64,000 nucleotides of DNA from Arthrobacter sp. CAU 1506 (GTDB lineage: Bacteria > Actinomycetota > Actinomycetes > Actinomycetales > Micrococcaceae): contig NZ_SUKC01000019.1 in the NCBI RefSeq assembly GCF_005047635.1, positions 1-64,000 on the forward strand, written 5' to 3'. Both the position numbers and the translations under genes were made by a program. Each line of letters starts with the position of its first letter. Within the stretch, counting starts at the first letter, position 1. This document shows, piece by piece, positions 26,260-35,714 of the stretch. The notes beneath the pieces are model-generated. The model ran no database searches. It had not been told where the DNA came from and saw nothing but the letters and a program-made list of their open reading frames with translations.

Positions 26260-28233
26260 TCACCCGTTCAGTGAGGCGGCGATCTGTTGCATCACGGTGT
26301 TGTCGGCCAGGGTGGTGGCGTCGCCGACTTCGCGTCCTTCGGCGACGTCCTTGAGCAGTCTGCGCATGATTTTGCCGGAGCGGGTCTTGGGCAGTTCCGG
26401 CACTACCAGGATGGTGCGCGGTTTGGCGATCGGGCCGATCTCCTTGCCCACGTGGTTGCGCAGCGTGGCGACGATGTCCGGATCTGTGCCTTGCTGCGTG
26501 GCAGCCTCGCCGCGCAGGATGACGAACGCGACGACGGCTTCGCCGGTGGTTTCGTCCTTGGCGCCGACCACGGCGGCTTCGGCGACCGCGGGGTGGGATA
26601 CGAGCGCGGATTCGATCTCGGTGGTGGAGAGCCGGTGGCCGGAGACGTTCATCACGTCGTCCACCCGGCCGAGCAGCCAGATGTCGCCGTCGTCGTCCTT
26701 CTTGGCGCCGTCGCCGGCGAAGTACATGTTGTCGAACCGGGACCAGTAGGTTTCCTTGAACCGTTCCGGGTCGCCCCAGATGCCGCGCAGCATGGCCGGC
26801 CACGGCTCGCGGACCACCAAGTAACCCCCGTGCCCGTCCGGGACGGAGGCGCCGAGTTCGTCCACCACGTCCACGGCGATGCCCGGCACGGCGACCTGCG
26901 CAGAGCCGGGCTTGGTGGCGGTGACGCCGGGCAACGGGGCGATCATGTGTGCGCCGGTCTCGGTCTGCCACCAGGTGTCCACGATCGGGGCCTTGTCGCC
27001 GCCGATGACGCGGCGGTACCACATCCAGGCCTCGGGGTTGATGGGTTCGCCCACGGAGCCGAGCACGCGGATGGACGACAGGTCGAACTTGGCCGGGATG
27101 TCCTCGCCCCACTTCATCATGGTGCGGATCGCGGTCGGCGCGGTGTAGAGGATGGAGACCTTGTACTTTTCCACGATCTCCCACCAGCGGCCCTGGTGCG
27201 GCGAATCGGGGGTGCCCTCGTACATGACCTGGGTGGCGCCGTTGATCAGCGGGGCGTAGGTGACGTAGGAGTGGCCGGTGACCCAGCCAATGTCAGCGGT
27301 GCACCAGAACACGTCGGTTTCCGGTTTCAGGTCGAAGACCACCTTGTGGGTGTACGCGGTCTGCGTGAGGTAGCCGCCGGTGGTGTGCAGGATGCCCTTC
27401 GGCTTCCCGGTGGTGCCGGAGGTGTAGAGGATGAACAGCGGGTGCTCGGAATCGTGCGGCACCGGGCTGTGTTCCGCGGAGGCGGTCTCCACGGTATCCG
27501 CCCACCACTGGTCGCGGCCTTCGTGCCAGTCCACCGGCTCGCCGTTGCGCTTGACCACCACCACGTTGGACACGGTGTGCCCCGGGGCGGAGAGAGCCTC
27601 GTCCACGGCCGGCTTGAGCGGGGAGGGCTTGCCGCGGCGCCAGGTGCCGTCGGCGGTCACCACCAGCTTCGCCTCTGCGTCATCAATCCGGGACCGCAGC
27701 GCATCGGCGGAGAAACCGCCGAAGACCACCGAGTGCACGGCGCCGATCCGCGCGCAGGCCAGCATGGTGATCACCGCTTCCGGGATCATCGGCAGGTATA
27801 CGGCCACCCGGTCGCCCTTGGCCACGCCGAGGGATTCGAACGCGTTGGCGGCCTTCTTCACCTCTTCGGTCAGCTGCGCGTACGTGTAGGTGCGGGTGTC
27901 GCCGGGTTCGCCCTCGAAATGGATCGCCACCCGGTCGCCCAGACCGTTCTCCACGTGCCGGTCCAGCGCGTTGTAGGCAGCGTTCAGCTCGCCGCCCACG
28001 AACCATTTGGCGAAGGGCGCCTCGGACCAGTCCAGGGCCTGGCTGAAGTCCTTGTCCCAGGACAGGACCTCGCGGGCCTGCTGGGCCCAGAAAGCCGGAC
28101 GGTCCGCCTCGGCTTCCGCGTAAACACCCGGCTTGGCCACCGCTGCCGCCGCGAATTCAGCGCTTGGCGCAAACGTGCGGTTCTCTTGGAGCAGGTTTTC
28201 CAAAGCATCGCCGGTAGCTGATTGCAGGGGCAT
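26260..28233 (-). CDS. acs: Acetyl-coenzyme A synthetase
   Basis: The product is 657 residues, the usual length for Acs. The start ATG 28233 has AGAAGGA upstream. It carries the full adenylate-forming enzyme pattern: [20 protein letters not shown], the P-loop-like [12 protein letters not shown] (near residue 275), [11 protein letters not shown], and the C-terminal [15 protein letters not shown] with the catalytic Lys that is controlled by acetylation in this family. It converts acetate, ATP and CoA to acetyl-CoA in the cytosol. It lies 87 bases downstream of the RidA-fused dehydrogenase gene on the same strand and may capture acetate released by the upstream pathway, or be an unrelated housekeeping gene. 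Confidence 0.95.
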   Translation of the reverse strand: MPLQSATGDALENLLQENRTFAPSAEFAAAAVAKPGVYAEAEADRPAFWAQQAREVLSWDKDFSQALDWSEAPFAKWFVGGELNAAYNALDRHVENGLGDRVAIHFEGEPGDTRTYTYAQLTEEVKKAANAFESLGVAKGDRVAVYLPMIPEAVITMLACARIGAVHSVVFGGFSADALRSRIDDAEAKLVVTADGTWRRGKPSPLKPAVDEALSAPGHTVSNVVVVKRNGEPVDWHEGRDQWWADTVETASAEHSPVPHDSEHPLFILYTSGTTGKPKGILHTTGGYLTQTAYTHKVVFDLKPETDVFWCTADIGWVTGHSYVTYAPLINGATQVMYEGTPDSPHQGRWWEIVEKYKVSILYTAPTAIRTMMKWGEDIPAKFDLSSIRVLGSVGEPINPEAWMWYRRVIGGDKAPIVDTWWQTETGAHMIAPLPGVTATKPGSAQVAVPGIAVDVVDELGASVPDGHGGYLVVREPWPAMLRGIWGDPERFKETYWSRFDNMYFAGDGAKKDDDGDIWLLGRVDDVMNVSGHRLSTTEIESALVSHPAVAEAAVVGAKDETTGEAVVAFVILRGEAATQQGTDPDIVATLRNHVGKEIGPIAKPRTILVVPELPKTRSGKIMRRLLKDVAEGREVGDATTLADNTVMQQIAASLNG

Positions 28234-28320
28234 ATGTATATCCTTCTGGGTAAAGCAGCCAAGGTGGCATGGGGGCGCCTGATCCGTAACATCTGCTACT
28301 CACCTAACGCATGGTGGGTG

Positions 28321-29619
28321 TCAGGCAATGTGGGCGATTGCTTCTACCTCGACGAAGCAGCCAGGCGCCAGGGCAGCGACTTGCACAGTCGCACGTGCGG
28401 CCCCTTCGAGGTAGGTGCTGTACACATCGTTGAACGCGTCGTAGTCCCGTTCCCGATCTGTGAGGAAGCATGTGGTCTTCACCACGTTATCCAAGCTGAG
28501 ATCGGCGGCGGCGAGAATCTCTTGCAAGTACTCGAAGATTAACCGTGTTTGTTCTCGTGCATCGCCGACAGGCTTTCCTGTAGCGAGGTCCACTCCGAGT
28601 TGTCCCGAAATGAACAAGAAATCGCCGGCCCTGACTGCTTGCGGATAGGGCAGCCCCCTCCACTCCGGAGCTTGCGTTGTCATGACGGTGGTCGTCGGCA
28701 TAGGTATTCCTTTCTGAGTGGAGCTGAGCTCCTGGATTACGGCACTAAAGTCGGCCCTTTGTCCGGCTCCCCGTTCGGTCAGGGACGCACGGTCATAGAG
28801 CTTTTCGATTGAGGTGAGTACGGTGGTGTCCAGTCCTAGGCGACCGGCTGCATCGAGCACCAGCCGGAGATCCTTGTGGGCAAGATTTAAGGCGAAGCCG
28901 GGTTTTGATCCGGGTTCGAGCGCTGTCGGCAGGTAGTTCTGCAGCTGCCAGTTGTCTCCAGCCCCATCTCGGGTGATCTCGGCGAATTCTTGGGGAGAAA
29001 TTCCCATGCTCTGAGCGAAGGTCAGCGCGTAGCCGTTAAGTGTGACCAGACCGAGCAGGATGGCGTTGTTAGCTAGCTTCAGGAGCTGCCCCATTCCTGG
29101 GGAGTCGAGCTCCACCATGCGAGTACAGAAGGTGCTGAGGATCTCCCTTACCCCATCACGTGGGCGACCATCAACGGCGAAATAACTGAGGAGTTCGCCT
29201 TTGGCGGCACGTTGCGGACCACCAGTCACCGGTGCGTCGACGTATTGCCAGCCAGCAGACTCGACGGCGCTCCGGATATCGCCAACGGCGCTCACTCCCA
29301 CAGTCGAACAGTCGATGAAGGCACGCCGGCCCTCTCCGTCAATCGGGAGAGACTTGGCAACCGCGAGGACATCTTCACCAGTCGGCAGACAAGTGAGAAC
29401 ATGCGGGGCGAAGCCGGCCAGTTCTTGTATGGAGTGGTGGCGGCGGATCGTACCGGAGGTACTGAGTCGGTTGATGGTTGACGTCGCTCTTCCATCTAAG
29501 ACATGCAGCTCGAATCCGGCGGCTAACAGTCTGGCTGCCATGCCTGAGCCCATGGCTCCAATTCCCAGCGCTCCGACAGCACGTGCCGACATGTCTGTGG
29601 ACTCGTGGGCTGCTGTCAT
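28321..29619 (-). CDS. HIBADH-type dehydrogenase fused in frame to a RidA domain
   Basis: The continuous frame encodes 432 residues. Residues 1-300 are a beta-hydroxyacid dehydrogenase: Rossmann motif GALGIGAMGSGMAARLLAAG, substrate loop DAPVTGGPQRAAKGELL, and the catalytic Lys region GQLLKLANNAILLG. Residues 307-432 are a complete RidA/YjgF domain (RAGDFLFISGQLGVDLATGK, TRLIFEYLQEIL, ARATVQVAAL with the substrate-binding Arg). At the junction the coding strand keeps AAGGA and six bases later an ATG (28701) opening MPTTTVMTTQAPEW, so RidA may also be made alone. The dehydrogenase likely reduces or oxidises a semialdehyde/3-hydroxyacid pair, and RidA hydrolyses reactive enamines. The start ATG overlaps the MFS stop (ATGA) and has GGAGG. 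Confidence 0.85.
   Translation of the reverse strand: MTAAHESTDMSARAVGALGIGAMGSGMAARLLAAGFELHVLDGRATSTINRLSTSGTIRRHHSIQELAGFAPHVLTCLPTGEDVLAVAKSLPIDGEGRRAFIDCSTVGVSAVGDIRSAVESAGWQYVDAPVTGGPQRAAKGELLSYFAVDGRPRDGVREILSTFCTRMVELDSPGMGQLLKLANNAILLGLVTLNGYALTFAQSMGISPQEFAEITRDGAGDNWQLQNYLPTALEPGSKPGFALNLAHKDLRLVLDAAGRLGLDTTVLTSIEKLYDRASLTERGAGQRADFSAVIQELSSTQKGIPMPTTTVMTTQAPEWRGLPYPQAVRAGDFLFISGQLGVDLATGKPVGDAREQTRLIFEYLQEILAAADLSLDNVVKTTCFLTDRERDYDAFNDVYSTYLEGAARATVQVAALAPGCFVEVEAIAHIA
28699..28712 (-). promoter_or_regulatory. Internal ribosome-binding site and start codon for a separate RidA
   Basis: On the minus strand AAGGA (28708-28712) lies six bases before ATG (28699-28701), in frame with the upstream dehydrogenase and at the exact beginning of RidA homology. 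It suggests two formerly separate genes whose intervening stop codon was lost, with independent RidA initiation probably retained. Confidence 0.6.
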
Positions 29620-30932
29620 GATGCCTCCGAAACGGCCACTCTGACCTTGACAGTGTGCTGTGTCAGCCTGGTCGCGGCGAGCAGAGAGATGATGAGGGTC
29701 AAGACGATATATCCGAGGATGGCCCAAATGGATCCAGTTGTGCCGAACATCCACACGGCAATGATTGGCGGAAGTGCTCCGCCAAGGATTGACCCCATCT
29801 GGTAGCCGATCGAGAGACTGCTGTAGCGTGAGGCCGTGCTCATCGCTCGGGCGAAGAAGGCCGCCATCGGTGCCCAGCAGTATGAGAAGATAACGGCGAG
29901 AATCACGAAGGATAGAAGGCTGAGTGCGAAGGCTCCGCTGGAGAACATCAGGATCCATAGCGGTGCGTAAAGGGCGCATCCAGCTAGCCCGATAAGCATC
30001 GACCGTTTGTGTCCAATCCGGTCGGAGTGCGCACCAGCTATGATGCTAGCGACGAGCATCGCGAAAGCGAAGGCCACGATGATGAGAGACATCTCGGGCT
30101 GAGTAAGCCCGACACCTTTCCCGTAACTCTGTCCGAAAATGACGGCGACGTAAAAGATGGTGCCGACCCCCATATAGGTCAGTGCAACGAGGATCATCGC
30201 ACCGAGGTCGTGGCGGAACGCCGAGGCGATCGGGGTCGAGGACAGAGCATCCTGGTTCCGCATCGCTTCGAAGACTGCCGACTCCTGTACCGACAGGCGA
30301 ATAATGATTCCGACGATCGCGATGAGCCCGCCGATGAAGAACGGGACCCGCCAAGCCCAAGCGGTCAGCGCCTCGGGTCCGAGCAGGCTCACGCCTAGGA
30401 TGGCTGCGTTAGAGAGCATCAGCCCTATCGGAGAGGCCGCCTGAACGAAGCTGCCGAAGAAGCCGGCCTTTTCTGTTTTCTGCGCGCCGAGAGACGCCTC
30501 GTTCGGCGACTGTTCAACGGACATTAGGACCGCGCCACCCCACTCCCCACCAGCGCTCAGACCTTGGAGGAGCCGGGCAATGATCACGACGATCGGTGCC
30601 CAAATACCAATATCGTTGAACCCTGGCGTCAGCGCGATCGCGAGGGTCGCGACGCCCATGAGAACCATTGTGTACATCAGGGCGTCTCTACGACCGAGGC
30701 GGTCGCCGATACGGCCGAATACGAAGGCCCCCAGCGGACGCACCAGGAAGCCGAGACCGAAAGTTGAAACGGAGACCAAGGTGCTGATTAGCGGGTCACC
30801 GCTGGGAAAGAATACGGCGGGGAAGACGATGACGGCCATCGAGCCGTAGAGGAAGTAGTCGTACCACTCGAGGGAGGTGCCAATTGTGGCGGCGATTACC
30901 GGGCGTCCGCCCCGGTTCTTGACGATAGTCAT
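29616..30932 (-). CDS. MHS-type major facilitator transporter
   Basis: The product is 438 residues with 12 membrane segments. It begins with GTSLEWYDYFLYGSMAVIVFP, the hallmark of metabolite:H+ symporters (proline/betaine, dicarboxylate, shikimate type), followed by the MFS loop GRIGDRLGRRDALMYTM and the segment LLQGLSAGGEWGGAVLMSVE. These proteins import small carboxylates or betaines with protons. It overlaps the dehydrogenase-RidA gene by four bases and follows the M20 gene after about 210 bases, so it probably has its own promoter within the cluster. Likely role is uptake of the compound degraded by the surrounding enzymes. Confidence 0.9.
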   Translation of the reverse strand: MTIVKNRGGRPVIAATIGTSLEWYDYFLYGSMAVIVFPAVFFPSGDPLISTLVSVSTFGLGFLVRPLGAFVFGRIGDRLGRRDALMYTMVLMGVATLAIALTPGFNDIGIWAPIVVIIARLLQGLSAGGEWGGAVLMSVEQSPNEASLGAQKTEKAGFFGSFVQAASPIGLMLSNAAILGVSLLGPEALTAWAWRVPFFIGGLIAIVGIIIRLSVQESAVFEAMRNQDALSSTPIASAFRHDLGAMILVALTYMGVGTIFYVAVIFGQSYGKGVGLTQPEMSLIIVAFAFAMLVASIIAGAHSDRIGHKRSMLIGLAGCALYAPLWILMFSSGAFALSLLSFVILAVIFSYCWAPMAAFFARAMSTASRYSSLSIGYQMGSILGGALPPIIAVWMFGTTGSIWAILGYIVLTLIISLLAATRLTQHTVKVRVAVSEAS

Positions 30933-31146
30933 GATGCTCCTCTAACGGTTCGAAGTAGTTGTGGTGACATTGCGCGTGCTGTTCTTCGCGCGCGTCGAGG
31001 CGGTCCTGCGAACCGAGTCAGGCATCTTTGCGTGTCGTCGGTCAGTAGATTCCTCGATGTGCCCAGAATCACAGCCTCGTCTTGGGTCGTGCTGTGCGAT
31101 TGCAGCATCTGCAACAGTTTGTCTGTGAATCCCCCGTTGGACGGGA

Positions 31147-32289
31147 TCAGGTCTGTTCTCGGGGCGTTAGGCGCCCTGCGAATAGCACCGTCGCGATGGC
31201 CGTGCGGCGAATCCAAGCCCTCGCCTCCGGCCCGGCGCAAGCATCGGCGAACGCTGCCTGGTGGTTTACGGAGTTGGTGGGGATCCCGATCATGGGGTGT
31301 ATTGAGGGCACGCGGCGCGAGATGTTCCCCATGTCGGTAGATATTGTGACAAGCCCGGAACCGGCAGCTTCCAGCGGCTCCGACTCAAGGAAATCGATCT
31401 CGGCCTCGCGTCCGGCATGACGAAATAAGGCAGCCAAGCTGAGATCGTGCTGCATCGCCGCGTAATCTGGTGCGGCGGGCTCTGCATGCAGTTCGGTTCC
31501 GGTGGCGGTTGCTCCTGCTTGGAAGCAATCCAGTACTCGCGTCTTGAGCGACTCCAGGGCTCCGTCATCGGTAGAACGCACCATGCACTCGATTGCTGCA
31601 CGATCAGGGATGACGTTCACTGCACTTTCACTGGTACGGCGCGCTGTATGGACGCGATCAGAAGGATGCATCTGCTGCCGCAACAAGCCAATTGCAGTTT
31701 CTGCAACAGTTGCGGCATCTGCGGCGTTTCGGCCGCGCCACGGAAACGCCGCAGCGTGAGCCTCGACGCCCAGGTAGCGTGCGTAGAATCTGCTCATAGC
31801 GAGGACATTGGGTAAGAGCACATCCTGCGGTGCCGGGTGGACCATTGCCGCCCAGTCGACATCATTCAATCCCCCTTGATCCATGATGAGTTGCTTCCCT
31901 GCACCTGACTCCTCCGCAGGACTGCCGATCAGACGGACCCGGATCCCAAGGATGTCACTTACATCCTGGAGGGCGAGGAATGAGACCACCGACCATGCGG
32001 CGATGAGGTTGTGTCCGCATGCATGCCCGACGAGTGGGAGCGCATCGTACTCTGAGAACAATGCGAGACAGGGCCTCGCAGACCCAGTATCCGCGACGAA
32101 AGCGGTCGGTAGACCCCATGCTGGTGCGGTGACAGCGGCACCCTCGCCACGCAACATCTCAACGATCCTCTCGGCGCTTCGTACCTCGTTGAAGGCGATT
32201 TCAGGGTCCGAGTAGATCTGCTCGCTCAAAGCGAAGCCTGCTGGCAGTCGCGCGTCAACGACCCGTTGCGCCGTTGCGATGTCTATCAT
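31147..32289 (-). CDS. M20-family amidohydrolase (AbgB/hydrolase-like)
   Basis: The product is 380 residues. ATG 32289 has GAAGGG upstream; the frame extends to a GTG nine codons earlier without a site. M20 metal-site motifs are visible: ALFSEYDALPLVGHACGHNL, GSPAEESGAGKQL, AAMVHPAPQD, and the late STDMGNISR and NHQAAFA segments. The dimerisation insert carries GVEAHAAAFPWRGRNAADAA. M20 dipeptidase/amidohydrolases of this group cleave amides or N-acyl bonds, such as p-aminobenzoyl-glutamate. It lies 13 bases after the KBL-like gene. It is a clear paralogue of the M20 enzyme encoded at 48.9-50.1 kb. Confidence 0.88.
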   Translation of the reverse strand: MIDIATAQRVVDARLPAGFALSEQIYSDPEIAFNEVRSAERIVEMLRGEGAAVTAPAWGLPTAFVADTGSARPCLALFSEYDALPLVGHACGHNLIAAWSVVSFLALQDVSDILGIRVRLIGSPAEESGAGKQLIMDQGGLNDVDWAAMVHPAPQDVLLPNVLAMSRFYARYLGVEAHAAAFPWRGRNAADAATVAETAIGLLRQQMHPSDRVHTARRTSESAVNVIPDRAAIECMVRSTDDGALESLKTRVLDCFQAGATATGTELHAEPAAPDYAAMQHDLSLAALFRHAGREAEIDFLESEPLEAAGSGLVTISTDMGNISRRVPSIHPMIGIPTNSVNHQAAFADACAGPEARAWIRRTAIATVLFAGRLTPREQT

Positions 32290-32302
32290 CTGGTCTGCCC
32301 TT

Positions 32303-33409
32303 CTAGATGCATTCACGCCAAGTGGACAAGAGGAGGGCCATGTCTTCTTGTGAATGGCCGGTCGTCAGTTGCACACGGATCCTGCCTTCCCCCCTAGGCA
32401 CGACCGGGTAAGTCACGGCGACAGCGTGGATGTCCCGTTCTTGCAGCATCCCGCTCGCGCGCAACACGGCAGCATCGTCGGGGCCGTGTAGTGGGATGAT
32501 GGGGTGGCGATGACTCTCCGAGACCGAGATTCCGAGCGAAGCAGCGAGGCTGGAGAACATCATGACGTTGTGATGAAGCCTCTCCACCCGCCAGGATTCA
32601 CGTCCCATGACCCGGATCGCCTCGGCAGCGATGGAAGCCAAGGCCGGGGGCATTAGATTCGAGAAGATGTAGGGACGTGCCTTCTGCCTTAACGTTTCGA
32701 TGGCTGCTTCCGAACCTGCGATGAAGCCTCCTGCTGACCCACCAAGCGCCTTGCCGTACGTTCCTGTGATCAGGACGTGGGTATTCGGTAGTGGTGTCCA
32801 GGTAAACTTTCCCACCCCGTCCGACGGCTCGGTACCGATGAGATGGGAATGATCCAGGACGAGATCGCAGTCGAACTCCGCTGCCAAACCCACGAGGGCT
32901 TCGAGATCGACGTAATCACCCTCCATAGAGAAGACGGTGTCCGACACAATTACACAGCGGCCATACCGGTCTCGGTCGGAAAGCAGATCTCGCAATGCTT
33001 GAAGATCACCGTGGTTGAATACGGCACGGGCAGATCGCGATAGGCGGATGCCGTCAATGAGACTTGCATGGTTCAGGCTGTCGGAGATAATAAGGTCTCC
33101 ATCACCGTAAAGCGCACTGAACAACGCGACATTAGCCGAATAGCACGAGGAAAACAGGACGGTGGCCTCGGCGCGGAGCATTTGAGCTGTCAATTCCTCG
33201 AGCTCAGAATGTGCCTCATGGTGTCCGGAGATGAATGCGACCGACGCCATCCCGGCGCCACTGCTTCGTAGACAAGTAATTCCGGCGTCGACGATGTCAG
33301 GATGGTTGGCGAGCTGAAGATAGTCATTTGAGGCGAAGTTCAGCAGCCCGCGGCCCTTCACATCAGTGATACGTGTCGATTGGGGCCCGGACAGTACGAT
33401 TGAGCTCAT
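32303..33409 (-). CDS. PLP-dependent alpha-oxoamine synthase (KBL/AONS-like)
   Basis: The product is 368 residues, from ATG 33409 with AGGA seven bases upstream; a longer frame to 33511 runs into the IclR gene and is unlikely. It has the alpha-oxoamine synthase fold: NFASNDYLQLANHP, FSSCYSANVALFSALYGDGD, SDSLNHASLIDGIRLS, the D-x-x-H of DLVLDHSHLIG, and the PLP-binding Lys in TGTYGKALGGSAGG. Relatives are 2-amino-3-ketobutyrate CoA ligase and 8-amino-7-oxononanoate synthase. Its position between an IclR regulator and an M20 hydrolase, without biotin or threonine genes, points to catabolic use, for example cleavage of an amino-oxo acid with CoA. Substrate unknown. Confidence 0.85.
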   Translation of the reverse strand: MSSIVLSGPQSTRITDVKGRGLLNFASNDYLQLANHPDIVDAGITCLRSSGAGMASVAFISGHHEAHSELEELTAQMLRAEATVLFSSCYSANVALFSALYGDGDLIISDSLNHASLIDGIRLSRSARAVFNHGDLQALRDLLSDRDRYGRCVIVSDTVFSMEGDYVDLEALVGLAAEFDCDLVLDHSHLIGTEPSDGVGKFTWTPLPNTHVLITGTYGKALGGSAGGFIAGSEAAIETLRQKARPYIFSNLMPPALASIAAEAIRVMGRESWRVERLHHNVMMFSSLAASLGISVSESHRHPIIPLHGPDDAAVLRASGMLQERDIHAVAVTYPVVPRGEGRIRVQLTTGHSQEDMALLLSTWRECI

Positions 33410-33413
33410 AAAT

Positions 33414-34283
33414 TTATCCTTTTTGATGTCGTTCCGCGAACGAGAGCCGCGAAAGCCAGCGGGGAACGTTGTATTCTGCGCCCTGCTGAATCCGGAGGTT
33501 TCTAAACTCACGCCGTAGATGGCCGGCGGTGAATGCTAGGGCACGACTTAACTCTGCTGCCCGATCGGCAACCCTTTCCGGATCCCCAGAAACCGCAACC
33601 GCAAGACTCTCGAACGGCCCGACCACTGGAACGGCGATGGCACCTAGAGCTGGGTCCCATTCGCCAATCTGAATCGCATAGCCGAGCTGCTTCGCCCTCC
33701 GGACGCGCTCCCACAGGTGCTCCGCGGTGATCGGCGTTTCGGCGGTATATCGTTCAAACCTCGTCTCGGCGAACTCCTCGAAAAACGTTTCCCGGTCGTA
33801 GTCCATTAGCAGGGCTGTGCCGGCCGCAGATGCATGTAAGCTCCAACCTTGGCCAGGAGGGGAAAGGGGCGTGTGATCATCCGGAGCAACTGACCAAAGG
33901 GGATATACTCCCGGCCCCGAGCGGATTACAAGGTAGGTTGATAACCCCACCCGCCGGGCAAGCCACTCGAGTGGTTTTGACGCTTTCTCCACCATCCAGT
34001 GGCGGTGCCCGCGCATGCCGATCCGGTACAGTGCCCATGTAAGTCTGTAGCCACGGTGATCGGAGCACCGTTCAACGAGGCCAAGATCGGTGAGCACCGC
34101 TAAGTTTCGTGAGACTTGACTCTTATGTGTCTCCAATAAGCGCGCGAGCCGACTGACTGTCTCACAGCAATGCTGAGCCCCGTCAACCGTCGACAAAGCA
34201 TTGAGCAGTCTAATGCCTCGGCGGAGCGTCGCAGCCTGCGATCCGAGGCCGTCATCGCGTTGAGTCTTACGGGTTTCGTCCAA
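33414..34283 (-). CDS. IclR-family transcriptional regulator
   Basis: The product is 289 residues. The N-terminal winged helix spans about residues 15-85 (GIRLLNALSTVDGAQHC, then SRLARLLETHKSQVSRNLAVLTDLGLVER). The C-terminal IclR effector domain shows LHASAAGTALL, KQLGYAIQIGEWDPALGAIAVPV and the closing VADRAAELSRALAFTAGHL. IclR proteins bind small organic acids and control the nearby degradative operon. It sits inside the operon itself, 3 bases after the amidase gene and 4 before the KBL-like gene, so it is made along with the enzymes it probably controls. The N-terminal arm is longer than usual. Confidence 0.9.
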   Translation of the reverse strand: MDETRKTQRDDGLGSQAATLRRGIRLLNALSTVDGAQHCCETVSRLARLLETHKSQVSRNLAVLTDLGLVERCSDHRGYRLTWALYRIGMRGHRHWMVEKASKPLEWLARRVGLSTYLVIRSGPGVYPLWSVAPDDHTPLSPPGQGWSLHASAAGTALLMDYDRETFFEEFAETRFERYTAETPITAEHLWERVRRAKQLGYAIQIGEWDPALGAIAVPVVGPFESLAVAVSGDPERVADRAAELSRALAFTAGHLRREFRNLRIQQGAEYNVPRWLSRLSFAERHQKG

Positions 34284-34286
34284 TGG

Positions 34287-35714
34287 TCACGCTCCCAGCA
34301 GCTGCTCAAGAATCGTTGCCACATCGAGCAACTTCATGTCCTCGCCCCTACGGCAGACCAACTGTACCCCGATCGCTCTACCGTCCTCTGACCTTCCCAA
34401 CGGGATTGAAATGGCTGGCCAACCCAAGAGGTTGAAGACTGCCAGGAACTGGAGTCGATCTCCGATGGATTCTGTGTGGAGTGGTTCATTGCAGCTTCCA
34501 TCGCCGTCTACAGGCCAAGCAAGCACGTGCTGAGAGGGCAACACGAGGAAGTCGATGTCAGCAAACGCGGCTGAACACCATCGGTTGAGTTGCCCCCGTT
34601 GGTCGCGCGCGTCCATGTACTGCCGAAAATCGATCTCGGCCGCGCGGTCCACCCAGAAACGGATCTCGTCCCCCAATAGGCTTTTTTGCGGGTCATTAAG
34701 GCGCGCGACATCGTAGGCCAACTGGGGAAGGTATATGCGTTCGAATATGGAGCCTACATCTGGAGTGGCTTCGAACTCGTGGCGTTCGAACCCGAGACTC
34801 ACGAGCCGATCGGCGAACGTCAAGATAGCAGTGCGAATCTCCGGTTCCACATAGCATTCTCCCCAAGTATCCAGCGCGGCGAAGGTCAGATGGTTCGCAG
34901 TCGAGGAATCATCGATGGGCTTGGAATCCATGGCAAGGGGAAACGTCATGGGATCACGTGTGTCGACCACAGCGAATCCCTGCAGGGCGTAGCGGATGTC
35001 ATCCACGGTGCGGCCGAGTACGCCGTGGTGTGACCGTCCGCCCCACTGGTCGCTTACAGGGTGCCTTGGAATGACGCCATATGACGGTTTGAACCCAACA
35101 ATGCCGCATAAGGCAGCCGGTAGCCTGACTGAACCTGCACCGTCCGAGCCATGAGCTGCCGGAACGATACCGGCCGCAACAGCTGCTGCAGCTCCTGCAC
35201 TCGACCCTCCACTCGTCAGTCCGAAGCTGAGCGGGTTCCGGGTAACGATCCCCAAGGGATTACTGCTCTGTTCGGTGAGCGCAAGCTCCGTCGTATTCGT
35301 CTTAAGGAAAATGTTTGCGCCGGCCTCACGTGCAGCGTGCGCAGCCCCTCCGTCTTCGTTAGGGATCCAATCATCGAAAGCGCGGCTGCCGTTCGTCGTA
35401 CGTAATCCTCGGGTTGCCTCTACATCCTTGATAGGCATTGGGAGACCTTCCAGCACGCGTGCACGGCCGGCACGCAACCGTCGGTCCGATTCGATCGCCT
35501 GTGTCTCACCAGAATCCGGTGCAATAGTCACGAACGCGCCGAGATGGCTCTGAGCCTCGACGGAGACCATCGTCCTTTCGAAAACTTGGAGGCTGGTCAT
35601 CTCCCCCGTCTGAAGCATTTGCGAGAGGCTGCGAAGGGATACGTCAGCGAGATCGTCGCTGAGCCGGTGCAAGTCAGCTAGGCGCCGATCGGCACCCTCA
35701 CCCGAGTCTGGCAT
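34287..35714 (-). CDS. Amidase-signature enzyme
   Basis: The product is 475 residues. ATG 35714 is chosen (MPDSGEGADRRLADLHRL); it overlaps the preceding monooxygenase gene by 17 bases, so translation is probably coupled. Catalytic Ser-Ser-Lys triad: Lys in LPMPIKDVEATRG, the cis-Ser in GLTSGGSSAGAAAAV, and the nucleophile Ser in GSDGAGSVRLPAALCGIVG. The family reads G-T/S-D-x-G-G-S; here one Gly is Ala, still common. Such enzymes hydrolyse amides to acid plus ammonia. Its place after a flavin monooxygenase suggests that it opens or deaminates the oxidised intermediate. Confidence 0.9.
   Translation of the reverse strand: MPDSGEGADRRLADLHRLSDDLADVSLRSLSQMLQTGEMTSLQVFERTMVSVEAQSHLGAFVTIAPDSGETQAIESDRRLRAGRARVLEGLPMPIKDVEATRGLRTTNGSRAFDDWIPNEDGGAAHAAREAGANIFLKTNTTELALTEQSSNPLGIVTRNPLSFGLTSGGSSAGAAAAVAAGIVPAAHGSDGAGSVRLPAALCGIVGFKPSYGVIPRHPVSDQWGGRSHHGVLGRTVDDIRYALQGFAVVDTRDPMTFPLAMDSKPIDDSSTANHLTFAALDTWGECYVEPEIRTAILTFADRLVSLGFERHEFEATPDVGSIFERIYLPQLAYDVARLNDPQKSLLGDEIRFWVDRAAEIDFRQYMDARDQRGQLNRWCSAAFADIDFLVLPSQHVLAWPVDGDGSCNEPLHTESIGDRLQFLAVFNLLGWPAISIPLGRSEDGRAIGVQLVCRRGEDMKLLDVATILEQLLGA

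Noticed and set aside
26201-27184. 327-codon minus-strand frame in the acs gene
   Set aside because: Arg/Gly-rich translation of an alternative frame within acs; not a gene.
26287-28221. 644-codon open frame on the plus strand opposite acetyl-CoA synthetase
   Set aside because: It is a GC-rich shadow of the highly conserved acs gene; its product has repetitive Gly/Val/His character and no recognisable domain.
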